DNA from: Solirubrobacterales bacterium
Lineage (GTDB): Bacteria > Actinomycetota > Thermoleophilia > Solirubrobacterales > Solirubrobacteraceae
Assembly (NCBI GenBank): GCA_019240115.1
Contig: JAFAYV010000057.1
Span: 1 to 35,613 of the forward strand
DNA: 35,613 nt
Direction: 5' to 3'
Shown: positions 29,844-35,613 of the stretch, one piece after another
Layout: every line of letters begins with the position of its first letter
Position numbering within the stretch: the first letter of the stretch is position 1
Notes under the pieces: generated by a model
Databases searched by the model: none
What the model saw: the letters and a program-made list of their open reading frames with translations, nothing else
Told to the model about the DNA's origin: nothing
Position numbers and translations under genes: made by a program

Positions 29844-29849
29844 TACCGT
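29844..29849 (+). promoter_or_regulatory. Candidate -10 box for yraN
   Basis: TACCGT (TANNNT) ends eight bases before the yraN ATG, the spacing of a leaderless transcript. No ribosome site is visible. Confidence 0.35.
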
Positions 29850-29857
29850 CCGATGCG

Positions 29858-30232
29858 ATGGGAGACGACCCCCGCCGCCGGCTGGGAGCCGCCGGCGAGC
29901 GGGCCGCGGCCGCGCACCTCGAGCGCTGCGGCTACGCGGTCGTCGACCGCAACTACCGCACCCGGTGGGGCGAGCTCGACCTCGTCGCCTACGACGGTCG
30001 AGTGATCGCCTTCTGCGAGGTCAAGACGCGCCGCCTCGACGGACGCGCCGGTCCTCCGCTGCACGCCGTCGGCCCCGCTAAGCAGGCCCAGGTCCGCCGG
30101 ATGGCGTCCCGCTGGCTCGCGGAGCGCCGCGACCGGCCGCACGCCGCGATCCTGCGCTTCGACGCGATCGGCGTCACCGTCGACGCCGCCGGGCGGCTCG
30201 TCTGCATCGAGCACCTCGAGGACGCCTTCTGA
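29858..30232 (+). CDS. yraN: YraN/UPF0102 family nuclease-fold protein
   Basis: The 124-residue protein begins MGDDPRRRLGAAGERAAAAH and has the family core GYAVVDRNYRTRWGELDLVA and AFCEVKTRRL. The E-D-EVK residues form a PD-(D/E)XK nuclease-like site. The biochemical role is not firmly established. In most bacteria the gene reads the same way as rnhB, comM and dprA; here it sits in the same place but is reversed, convergent with rnhB and divergent from comM. The long frame that precedes the ATG is antisense to comM and was cut off at MGDD. Confidence 0.92.
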   Translation: MGDDPRRRLGAAGERAAAAHLERCGYAVVDRNYRTRWGELDLVAYDGRVIAFCEVKTRRLDGRAGPPLHAVGPAKQAQVRRMASRWLAERRDRPHAAILRFDAIGVTVDAAGRLVCIEHLEDAF

Positions 30233-30245
30233 CCTACTGCCTGTG

Positions 30246-30287
30246 GTGCCCCCTCCGCAAGTCCTGCGGACGCGGACACTCGTCCGC
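30246..30287. terminator. Double hairpin between convergent yraN and rnhB
   Basis: Two hairpins share this 57-bp gap: TCCGC-AAGTCCT-GCGGA (30254-30270) and GCGGAC-ACTC-GTCCGC (30272-30287). Neither has a U-run. Placed between two genes that converge, they may stop transcription from both sides. The first 24 bases repeat, with one substitution and one gap, the left arm of the fold-back element at 34048-34072, and GGACGCGGACACT (30268-30280) repeats its right end. Confidence 0.5.
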
Positions 30288-30289
30288 CC

Positions 30290-30997
30290 CTACCCGAGCG
30301 CGAGCTGCTGATAGGCCGTCGACTGGAACGACATCCGGTGCAGCGGCGAGACGCCGAGCCGCTCGATCGCATCGCGGTGCTCGGGGGTCGAGTAGCCGAC
30401 GTGCTGGGCGAACTCCCAGCCAGGATGGGCCGCGTCGGCGCGGCGCATGTAGCGATCCCGGGTCTCCTTGGCGAGCACCGAGGCGGCGGCGATCGCCGCG
30501 CTCTTGGCGTCGCCGCCGATGACCGCCCGCTGCTCGTGGCGCAGGCCGGCGACGGGGAAGCCGTCGCTCAGGCAGACGCAGCCCTCGCAGGCGACCCGGG
30601 CGAGCGCGTCGCGCAGCGCCGCCAGGTTGGTCCTGTGCAGGCCGCGGGCGTCGATCCCCGGGGCGCAGCGCGAGACGATCGCCACCTTGGCGGCGATCCG
30701 GAGGATGACCGGATACAGCGCGGCGCGGCCCTCGGGAGTCTGCTGCTTGGAGTCGTTGAGCATCCCGAGGGCTCGGGCCTGGACGGGACCGAGGCGCTCG
30801 AGGTCGAGCAGCACCGCGGCGGCGACGAGCGGTCCGGCGAGGCATCCGCGGCCGGCCTCGTCGGCGCCGGCGACGTAACGGGCCCCGAGGCCGCGGTCGA
30901 AGCTCAGCAGCCGCCGGCCGGGCCGCCGCGGTGTCGCGGCGGGCCGTCGCTTAGAGGGTGCCGAAGCGCCCCGGGGGCCAGTAGGTGAAGAAGGCAA
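30290..30997 (-). CDS. rnhB: Ribonuclease HII
   Basis: Removes ribonucleotides and RNA from RNA-DNA hybrids. The 235-residue protein has the D-E pair D46/E47 (VAGADEAGRGCLAGPL), the third acidic residue in CLSDGFPVAG and the fourth in VIGGDAKSAAIAAASVLAKE. The ATG at 30995-30997 is the only standard in-frame start before the core, so the gene overlaps the upstream lepB by 47 bp and has about 40 non-conserved basic residues first. It follows lepB as in other actinobacteria and converges with yraN. Confidence 0.94.
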   Translation of the reverse strand: MPSSPTGPRGASAPSKRRPAATPRRPGRRLLSFDRGLGARYVAGADEAGRGCLAGPLVAAAVLLDLERLGPVQARALGMLNDSKQQTPEGRAALYPVILRIAAKVAIVSRCAPGIDARGLHRTNLAALRDALARVACEGCVCLSDGFPVAGLRHEQRAVIGGDAKSAAIAAASVLAKETRDRYMRRADAAHPGWEFAQHVGYSTPEHRDAIERLGVSPLHRMSFQSTAYQQLALG

Positions 30998-31568
30998 CTC
31001 CGATGATCCACTTGCCGGGGACGGGTCCCCAGAACCGACTGTCGTCGGACACCTCGCGGTTGTCGCCCATCATGAAGTACTCGCCGGGCGGAATCGTGAT
31101 CGTCCTCGGGAAATTGCAGGAACTGTCGTTGCCGCAGGGGCGGATGTAGGCGTCGTTCTCGCGGCGGCCGTTACGGATCACGTGCCCGTCGACGATCCGG
31201 ATCCGGTCTCCGGGCAGCCCCACCAGCCGCTTGATGTAGGTGTCCTCGGACTCCGCCCGCGTGTGGGAGTCGCAGGCCTGCAGGTGGCCGCTGCCCTGCG
31301 CCGCGTCTCCGCACACGGGCTCGATCGGGTCCGCGCCCTGGGGCGGGTGGAAGACGACGATGTCGCCGAGGCTCGGCGTCGAGGTCAGGCGGTTGACGAG
31401 CACGCGCTGGTCGATGTCGAGCGTCGGCTCCATCGAGGAGCTCGGGATCCGATAGGGCTTGACGACGAACGCCTGGATGAGGATGGCGACCCCCACGGCG
31501 ATCGCGATCGTCACCACGAGCTCGATGAACGAGCTCAGCGCGGACTTGCGCTTCGCCGGCCTGGCCAT
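30951..31568 (-). CDS. lepB: Signal peptidase I (second of two)
   Basis: The 205-residue protein has one N-terminal transmembrane helix (about 12-34, IELVVTIAIAVGVAILIQAF) and the Ser-Lys dyad: S45 in IPSSSMEPTL and K113 in [12 protein letters not shown]. The C-terminal boxes PPGEYFMMGDNREVSDDSRF and GVAFFTYWPPGRFG are intact. It cleaves signal peptides of exported proteins on the outer face of the membrane. The insert between the dyad residues (about 75-110) is cysteine-containing and differs from the upstream copy. It follows that copy after a two-base gap. The long frame upstream of the ATG is antisense-like and was not used. Confidence 0.94.
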   Translation of the reverse strand: MARPAKRKSALSSFIELVVTIAIAVGVAILIQAFVVKPYRIPSSSMEPTLDIDQRVLVNRLTSTPSLGDIVVFHPPQGADPIEPVCGDAAQGSGHLQACDSHTRAESEDTYIKRLVGLPGDRIRIVDGHVIRNGRRENDAYIRPCGNDSSCNFPRTITIPPGEYFMMGDNREVSDDSRFWGPVPGKWIIGVAFFTYWPPGRFGTL

Positions 31569-31570
31569 CT

Positions 31571-32200
31571 CTACAGCGAGCCGATCCGGTCCGGCGGCCA
31601 GTAGGTCGCGAACGCCTCGCCGATCAGCCAGGCGCGCGGAATCGGACCCCAGTAGCGGCTGTCGAGCGAGTCGGGCCGGTTGTCGCCCATCATGTAGTAG
31701 TCGCCCGGGGGTACGGTGAACGTCCGCGGGAAGTTGCACTCGCCGGCGGCGCCGGCGCCGGAGCACGTCGTGATGTACGCGTCGGGCTCGCTATGGCCGT
31801 CGCGGATGACGTGCCCGTCGACGATCGACAGCCGGTCGCCGGGCAGCCCGACGAGTCGCTTGACGTAGGTCTGGCCAGACTCCTGCGTCTGGGGGGTGTC
31901 GCACGCCTCGGGGCTGAACTGCCCGACCCCGTTCTGTCCCTGGCGGACGCTCGCACAGGTCTCGGAGGCCGGCGGATGAAAGACGTAGATGTCGCCGAGC
32001 CGCGGCGAGGAGAAGTGCATCCCGACGCGGTCGACGAGGATGCGCTGGTTGATGTCCAGCGTGGGCAGCATCGAGCTCGAGGGGATCTCGTAGGGCTTGA
32101 CGAGGAACGCCTGGATTGCGACCGCGAGCCCCAGGGCGACGATGACGATGACGACCAGCTCCGCCAGCGACCGGGCCAGCGGCTTTGGCCGGTTCGTCAC
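31571..32200 (-). CDS. lepB: Signal peptidase I (first of two)
   Basis: A 209-residue signal peptidase with one N-terminal membrane helix (about 12-33), catalytic S43 in [10 protein letters not shown] and K114 in [13 protein letters not shown], and the C-terminal box [20 protein letters not shown]. The start is GTG at 32198-32200, overlapping the rplS stop as GTGA. It resembles the next gene over most of its length, so the pair arose by duplication. Streptomyces has four such genes in a row at the same place after rplS. Whether the two have different substrates cannot be seen here. Confidence 0.94.
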   Translation of the reverse strand: MTNRPKPLARSLAELVVIVIVALGLAVAIQAFLVKPYEIPSSSMLPTLDINQRILVDRVGMHFSSPRLGDIYVFHPPASETCASVRQGQNGVGQFSPEACDTPQTQESGQTYVKRLVGLPGDRLSIVDGHVIRDGHSEPDAYITTCSGAGAAGECNFPRTFTVPPGDYYMMGDNRPDSLDSRYWGPIPRAWLIGEAFATYWPPDRIGSL

Positions 32201-32742
32201 ACCGCGTCGTCGCCGGCGGCCGGGTCGGCCGGAGTGGCCCCCTCGTCGCCGGCCGGATCGTCCGCGGCCTCGGAGCTGGCCTCCGCCGCCTGCTGCTCGA
32301 CGACCTCGGCAACGGTCTCCTCGGCCGTGGTCCCGGTGGCGTCGACCGCCTCCTCATCGGCGAACAGCAGCTCGCGCTGCACCGCGACCTCGGGTCCGGT
32401 GGACCGCCGCTCGCGGACGCGGGCGCGCTTGCCGACCCGCCCGCGCAGGTAGTAGAGCTTGGCCCGGCGCACGTCGCCGCGGGCGGCGACCTCGATGCGC
32501 TCGATCTTCGGCGAGTGCAGCGGGAAGGTGCGCTCGACGCCGACGCCGAAGGACTGCTTGCGCACGGTGAACGTCTCGCGGGCGCCGTGCCCCTGGCGCT
32601 TCATCACCACGCCCTCGAAGACCTGGGTGCGGCGGCGGGTGCCCTCGATGACCTGAAAGTGGACGCGGACGCGATCGCCGGCGTCGAACGCCGGCAGTCG
32701 GCGGAGCTGCGAGCGCTCCAGGCTGTCGATGACTGTGCTCAT
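32197..32742 (-). CDS. rplS: 50S ribosomal protein L19 with a long acidic tail
   Basis: Residues 1-115 are a normal L19: [58 protein letters not shown] and [16 protein letters not shown]. It sits at the 30S-50S interface. The remaining 65 residues form an acidic, Ala/Glu/Asp-rich tail ([20 protein letters not shown] and more) that ordinary L19 lacks. Acidic tails on ribosomal proteins are known in some actinobacteria. The ATG is followed by the strict family start [20 protein letters not shown]. The gene lies 90 bp after trmD with a hairpin between them. Confidence 0.95.
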   Translation of the reverse strand: MSTVIDSLERSQLRRLPAFDAGDRVRVHFQVIEGTRRRTQVFEGVVMKRQGHGARETFTVRKQSFGVGVERTFPLHSPKIERIEVAARGDVRRAKLYYLRGRVGKRARVRERRSTGPEVAVQRELLFADEEAVDATGTTAEETVAEVVEQQAAEASSEAADDPAGDEGATPADPAAGDDAV

Positions 32743-32768
32743 GTGTCGGTCGTACGCGGCGCTTGCCT

Positions 32769-32805
32769 CGGCGCGCCTCGCCCGACGGGCCGGGCGGCCG
32801 CGCCG
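32769..32805 (-). other. Hairpin between trmD and rplS
   Basis: CGGCGCG (32769-32775) pairs with CGCGCCG (32799-32805), and inside it CGCCCG (32779-32784) pairs with CGGGCG (32791-32796): 13 pairs with a small internal loop and a six-base terminal loop. It could be a partial terminator or a processing site that sets the ratio of TrmD to L19; the two proteins are needed in very different amounts. No U-run follows. Confidence 0.4.
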
Positions 32806-32832
32806 GATGCGCGATCCACCCCGTGCGGCGGC

Positions 32833-33543
32833 TTATGGTAGCGGACCGTTTCCGGGCCGATGTTCGTGGCGCGATAAGCGCATCGCGCTCTGCTCGCGCC
32901 GCCAGCCGGCGATCCGCCCGTGGTGACCGGAGAGCAGGATCTCGGGCACGCGCCAGCCGCGATACTCGGCCGGCCGGGTGTAGTGCGGGTACTCGGGGCC
33001 TCCCTGCAGCGCCGCCGAGAAGGACTCCTCGACCGCCGAGTCCGCGTGGCCGAGCGAGCCGGGAAGCTTGCGCAGCACGGCATCGCAGACGACCATCGCG
33101 GCCAGCTCGCCGCCGGCGAGGACGTAGCGGCCGATCGACACGCGATCGGTGGCGAAATGCTCGAGGATGCGCTCGTCGAAGCCCTCGTAGCGACCGCACA
33201 GGAGCGTCAGCGCCGGCGCCTGGCGCAGCTCGTCGACGAGCGCGTCGTCGAGCAGCCGACCGCCGGCGTCGAGCGCGATCACCCGGCGCACGGCGCCGAG
33301 CGACACGGGATCGCGGCCGTAGCGCGCTCGCAGGGCGGCCTCCACGACGTCGACGCGCAGGACCATGCCCGCGCCGCCGCCGAACGGCGTGTCGTCGACC
33401 TGGCGGCCGCTCAGTGGCGTGTGGTCGCGGTAGTTGACGAGCCCCAGGGCGTGGCCGCGCGCCAGCGCGTTGGTGACGTGGCGCTGCGTGGCGAACCAGC
33501 CGAACGCGTCCGGGAACAGCGTGAAGACGTCGATCTCCATCAT
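32833..33543 (-). CDS. trmD: tRNA (guanine-N1)-methyltransferase TrmD
   Basis: Methylates G37 of tRNAs with G36, preventing frameshifts. The 236-residue SPOUT-fold protein starts MMEIDVFTLFPDAFGWFATQ and contains the knot region LTLLCGRYEGFDERILEHFA and IGRYVLAGGELAAM, with the SAM loop GG, and the C-terminal LLSGHHGRIAGWRREQSAMR. A conserved Asp follows FGGGAGMVLR. The start overlaps the rimM stop as ATGA; a second ATG follows at once. A longer upstream frame is the antisense of rimM. The rpsP-khpA-rimM-trmD-rplS order is standard. Confidence 0.96.
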   Translation of the reverse strand: MMEIDVFTLFPDAFGWFATQRHVTNALARGHALGLVNYRDHTPLSGRQVDDTPFGGGAGMVLRVDVVEAALRARYGRDPVSLGAVRRVIALDAGGRLLDDALVDELRQAPALTLLCGRYEGFDERILEHFATDRVSIGRYVLAGGELAAMVVCDAVLRKLPGSLGHADSAVEESFSAALQGGPEYPHYTRPAEYRGWRVPEILLSGHHGRIAGWRREQSAMRLSRHEHRPGNGPLP

Positions 33544-34040
33544 CGCTCGCCGAGGAAGCGCAGGTCGATGTCGATCACCCCCCGCGCGAGGTCGACGTCG
33601 CGGACGGCGTCGGAGATGAGCGGCACCAGCAGCGCCCGCCCGCCCGCGGCGCGTTGCACCTCGAGCACCTCGCACGAGGGCAGCTCGAGCAGCTTGCAGA
33701 CCACCCCCACCTCCTCGTCGCCGTCGCGCACCGCGCACCCCTCGAGGTCCTCGGCCCACCACTCGTCCTCCTCGAGCTCGGGCGCGGATTCACGCTGCAC
33801 GAAGATCTCCTGACCGCGCAGCGCCTCGGCGTCGGCGCGCTCGGCGCAGCGTTGCAGCCGCATGATCGGGCCGCGGGCGTGGCCGGCGAGGCGCTCGACC
33901 CGGAGCGTGCGCTCGCCGACGCGCACCGCCATGCCGGCTTCGAGCAGCGCCGGCACCGGCAGCGCGACGTGAAAGCTGCCGTCGAGGCCGTGCGGTCGCC
34001 CGACGATTCCCGCGCGCAGCCAGCGATCGGGCTCGGCCAA
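33540..34040 (-). CDS. rimM: Ribosome maturation factor RimM
   Basis: Helps assemble the 30S head with S19. From TTG at 34038-34040 the protein has 166 residues, the usual length: RAGIVGRPHGLDGSFHVALP marks the N-terminal barrel, and the PRC-barrel half contains EDEWWAEDLEGCAVRDGDEE and VPLISDAVRDVDLARGVIDI. TTG is the only plausible start between the fold-back element and the first conserved strand; earlier in-frame codons run into the repeat. No good ribosome-binding site is seen, and the start sits seven bases from the left end of the fold-back element, so its translation may depend on that structure. Confidence 0.9.
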   Translation of the reverse strand: MAEPDRWLRAGIVGRPHGLDGSFHVALPVPALLEAGMAVRVGERTLRVERLAGHARGPIMRLQRCAERADAEALRGQEIFVQRESAPELEEDEWWAEDLEGCAVRDGDEEVGVVCKLLELPSCEVLEVQRAAGGRALLVPLISDAVRDVDLARGVIDIDLRFLGER

Positions 34041-34046
34041 GCGACT

Positions 34047-34210
34047 AGTGCCCCCGTCCGCGAGTCCTGCGGTATTCGAGCACTCCCTGGCGGCGCCGGG
34101 CTTTGTCCTCGAAGTCTCGTGTAGCGCTGCTACACGTCGACTTCTGCGTCCTCGCCCGGCATCCACCAGCGAGCACTCTCGGTGCCGCACGACTCGCGGA
34201 CGTGGACACT
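34047..34210. repeat. 164-bp fold-back element between khpA and rimM
   Basis: Nearly the whole gap is one imperfect inverted repeat. The outer arms (34047-34072 and 34185-34210) pair at 23 of 26 positions. Inside them CTGG/CCAG (34087-34090, 34166-34169) and GCCGGGC/GCCCGGC (34095-34101, 34154-34160) pair, and the centre is a perfect stem GAAGTC/GACTTC plus CGTGTAGC/GCTACACG (34118-34125, 34129-34136) with loop GCT. CGAGCACTC appears as a direct repeat on both sides (34077-34085, 34170-34178). The right end overlaps the khpA stop codon, and the left end is seven bases from the rimM start. No gene is encoded in it. Confidence 0.75.
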
Positions 34211-34445
34211 ACGCGTCGACGATGTCGACGAACACCCGACGGCGCCCGCGGCTCGCCGCCGCCTTGATGACCGTGCGCAGCGCCTGGGCGGTGCGGCCGC
34301 CCCGGCCGATGATGCTTCCGTAGTCGTCATCGGAGACCGAGAGCTCGAGCACGAGCGAGCCGTCGTCCTCCTCCACCTCGGTCACCCGCACCGCGTCGGG
34401 ATGCTCGACGAGCCCGCGGGCGAGATCCTCGAGCAGTTCCCTCAT
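34209..34445 (-). CDS. khpA: KH-domain RNA-binding protein KhpA
   Basis: The 78-residue protein is one KH domain with the GxxG loop in SIIGRGGRTAQALRTVIKAA and the ending RRRVFVDIVDA. KhpA (also YlqC) binds RNA, in some species together with KhpB, and influences cell division. It lies 16 bp after rpsP, the standard place. The stop codon is inside the right arm of the fold-back element. The ATG at 34443-34445 has AGG a few bases upstream. Confidence 0.94.
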   Translation of the reverse strand: MRELLEDLARGLVEHPDAVRVTEVEEDDGSLVLELSVSDDDYGSIIGRGGRTAQALRTVIKAAASRGRRRVFVDIVDA

Positions 34446-34461
34446 CCTGCGGGTGCGACCG

Positions 34462-34704
34462 CTAGAAGATGCCCTGCGTGCGCAGCAGCTTGCGCACCGT
34501 CTCCGACGGCTGCGCGCCCCGGCCCAGCCAGTCGCGGATGCGCTCCTCGTCGAGCACGATCGTCGACGGATGGGTCTGCGCGTTGTACTGGCCGACGGTC
34601 TCGATCACGCGGCCGTCGCGCTTGGATCGCTGGTCGGCGACGACGACCCGCCAGACCGGGTTCTTGCGTCCGCCGACGCGCGTGAGGCGAAGTCTGACTG
34701 CCAT
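34462..34704 (-). CDS. rpsP: 30S ribosomal protein S16
   Basis: The 80-residue protein opens MAVRLRLTRVGGRKNPVWRV and includes RVIETVGQYNAQTHPSTIVL and a C-terminal helix, matching S16 over its full length. It binds the 5' domain of 16S rRNA. It follows ffh after 35 bp and precedes khpA, as in most bacteria. Confidence 0.97.
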   Translation of the reverse strand: MAVRLRLTRVGGRKNPVWRVVVADQRSKRDGRVIETVGQYNAQTHPSTIVLDEERIRDWLGRGAQPSETVRKLLRTQGIF

Positions 34705-34739
34705 GGCCTGAGGGTAGCGTGCCGCCGGTGGAGGCGCGC

Positions 34740-35613
34740 TCAGCGGGCGTTGCGCATCAGCGCGCCGAGGTCGGGGGCGCGGCCCTGGGAGACCTGGCGC
34801 ATGACCTTGCGCATCTGCTCAAACTGCTTGATCAGCTGCTTGACCGCCTGCACGTTCGTGCCCGAGCCGCGGGCGATGCGCAGCCGCTGCGAGCCCTTGA
34901 TCAGCTCGGGATGTCGGCGCTCCTGGGGCGTCATCGAGAGGATGATCGCCTGCAGACGATCGAACTCGCGCTCGTCGAGCTTGACGCCGCGCAGTTCCTT
35001 GCCGAGCCCGGGGATCATCCCGAGCAGCGACTGCAAGGGTCCGAGGCGACGGATCTGGCGCATCTGCTCGAGGAAGTCGTCGAGACCGAACTCCGACTTG
35101 CGCAGCTTGCGCTCGAGCTCGACCGCCTGCCGTTCGTCGTAGGTCGCCTCGGCCTTCTCGATGAGGGTCATGACGTCGCCCATGCCGAGGATCCGCTGCG
35201 CCATCCGGTCGGGGTGGAAGCGCTCGAACTGGTCGAGCTTCTCGCCGGTGGAGGCGAACAGGATCGGCTTGCCGGTGATCGCCTTGACCGACAGGGCGGC
35301 GCCGCCGCGGGCGTCGCCGTCGAGCTTGGTCATCACCACGCCGTCGAACTGGACCACCTCGGCGAACTGCTCGGCGACGTGCACGGCGTCCTGGCCGGTC
35401 ATCGCGTCGACGACGAGCAGCACGTCGTGGGGTTTGACCGCCTTCTTGATGTTGGCCAGCTCGGCCATCAGCTCCTGGTCGACGTGCAGGCGGCCGCTGG
35501 TGTCGACGATCAGCACGTCCTTGCCCTCGGAGATCGCGCGGTCGCGGGCCCAGGCCGCGATCTTGACCGGATCCTGATCGGTCCCCTGCTCATAAACGGT
35601 CGCGCCGGCCTGG
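34740..35613 (-). CDS. ffh: Signal recognition particle protein Ffh (5' end outside window)
   Basis: The frame is open to the window edge, where it reads QAGATVYEQGTDQDPVKIAA, part of the NG domain, so the N-terminus and Walker A lie to the right of the window. Visible motifs are DTSGR (G3, usually DTAGR), TKLDGDARGG (G4 region) and ASTGEKLDQFERFHPDR, followed by the M domain with GMGDVMTLIEKAEA, GPLQSLLGMIPGLGKEL and SMTPQERRHPELIKGSQRLR, which bind SRP RNA and signal peptides. The end, RQVSQGRAPDLGALMRNAR, is shorter than the Met-rich tails of some species. Ffh delivers ribosomes translating membrane proteins to FtsY. Confidence 0.95.
   Translation of the reverse strand, partial: QAGATVYEQGTDQDPVKIAAWARDRAISEGKDVLIVDTSGRLHVDQELMAELANIKKAVKPHDVLLVVDAMTGQDAVHVAEQFAEVVQFDGVVMTKLDGDARGGAALSVKAITGKPILFASTGEKLDQFERFHPDRMAQRILGMGDVMTLIEKAEATYDERQAVELERKLRKSEFGLDDFLEQMRQIRRLGPLQSLLGMIPGLGKELRGVKLDEREFDRLQAIILSMTPQERRHPELIKGSQRLRIARGSGTNVQAVKQLIKQFEQMRKVMRQVSQGRAPDLGALMRNAR

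Overview
The window is a GC-rich (about 70% or more by eye) bacterial chromosome segment. It is almost entirely housekeeping genes read from the minus strand, packed with 4-bp GTGA/ATGA/TTGA start-stop overlaps. Gene content and order point to a deep-branching actinobacterium, most likely class Thermoleophilia (Solirubrobacter/Conexibacter/Patulibacter type). That is inference from gene order and protein style; no rRNA or other marker was tested.

Layout from left to right. 1-1362 is a small accessory pocket: an IS transposase tail, a decayed membrane-protein ORF, a tRNA-Asn gene, and a helix-turn-helix/HNH endonuclease with a LexA-type box upstream. 1519-6305 holds dnaG, dgt, recO, a forward-strand glutaredoxin and the glycosylase gene fpg. 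6404-18432 holds xerD, a NUDIX hydrolase, an M20 peptidase, pyrG, recN, nadK, tlyA, dxs, a prenyl synthase, xseB, an RNase HI-like gene and a small protein. 18486-25852 holds a zinc-ribbon protein, an EF-G-like GTPase, a FliA/WhiG-type sigma factor, xerC, an L,D-transpeptidase and an unknown anchored protein. 25865-35613 holds a small unknown gene, thiD, dprA, comM, a forward-strand yraN, rnhB, two tandem lepB genes, rplS, trmD, rimM, khpA, rpsP and the 3' part of ffh.

The right-hand block (ffh, rpsP, khpA, rimM, trmD, rplS, lepB, rnhB, yraN, comM, dprA, then xerC and the sigma factor) follows the ancestral actinobacterial order. The central block joins a Firmicute-type run (xseB-ispA-dxs-tlyA-recN) to an actinobacterial run (tlyA-nadK-recN-pyrG-NUDIX-xerD). 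Functions are DNA replication and repair (dnaG, recO, recN, fpg, xseB), nucleotide metabolism (pyrG, dgt, nadK), isoprenoid precursors (dxs plus prenyl synthase), chromosome dimer resolution (xerC, xerD), DNA uptake (comM, dprA), protein export (ffh, two signal peptidases) and ribosome biogenesis (rpsP, rimM, trmD, rplS, tlyA).

The least explained parts lie between genes. There is a 164-bp fold-back element between khpA and rimM whose end sequences recur between yraN/rnhB and dprA/thiD; a 60-bp inverted repeat abutting the thiD start codon; 15-17-bp G-rich tandem repeats at four gene junctions; and a recurring TANNNT-like hexamer 7-12 bases before start codons that suggests leaderless transcripts. 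No CRISPR array, phage or complete defence system was seen.
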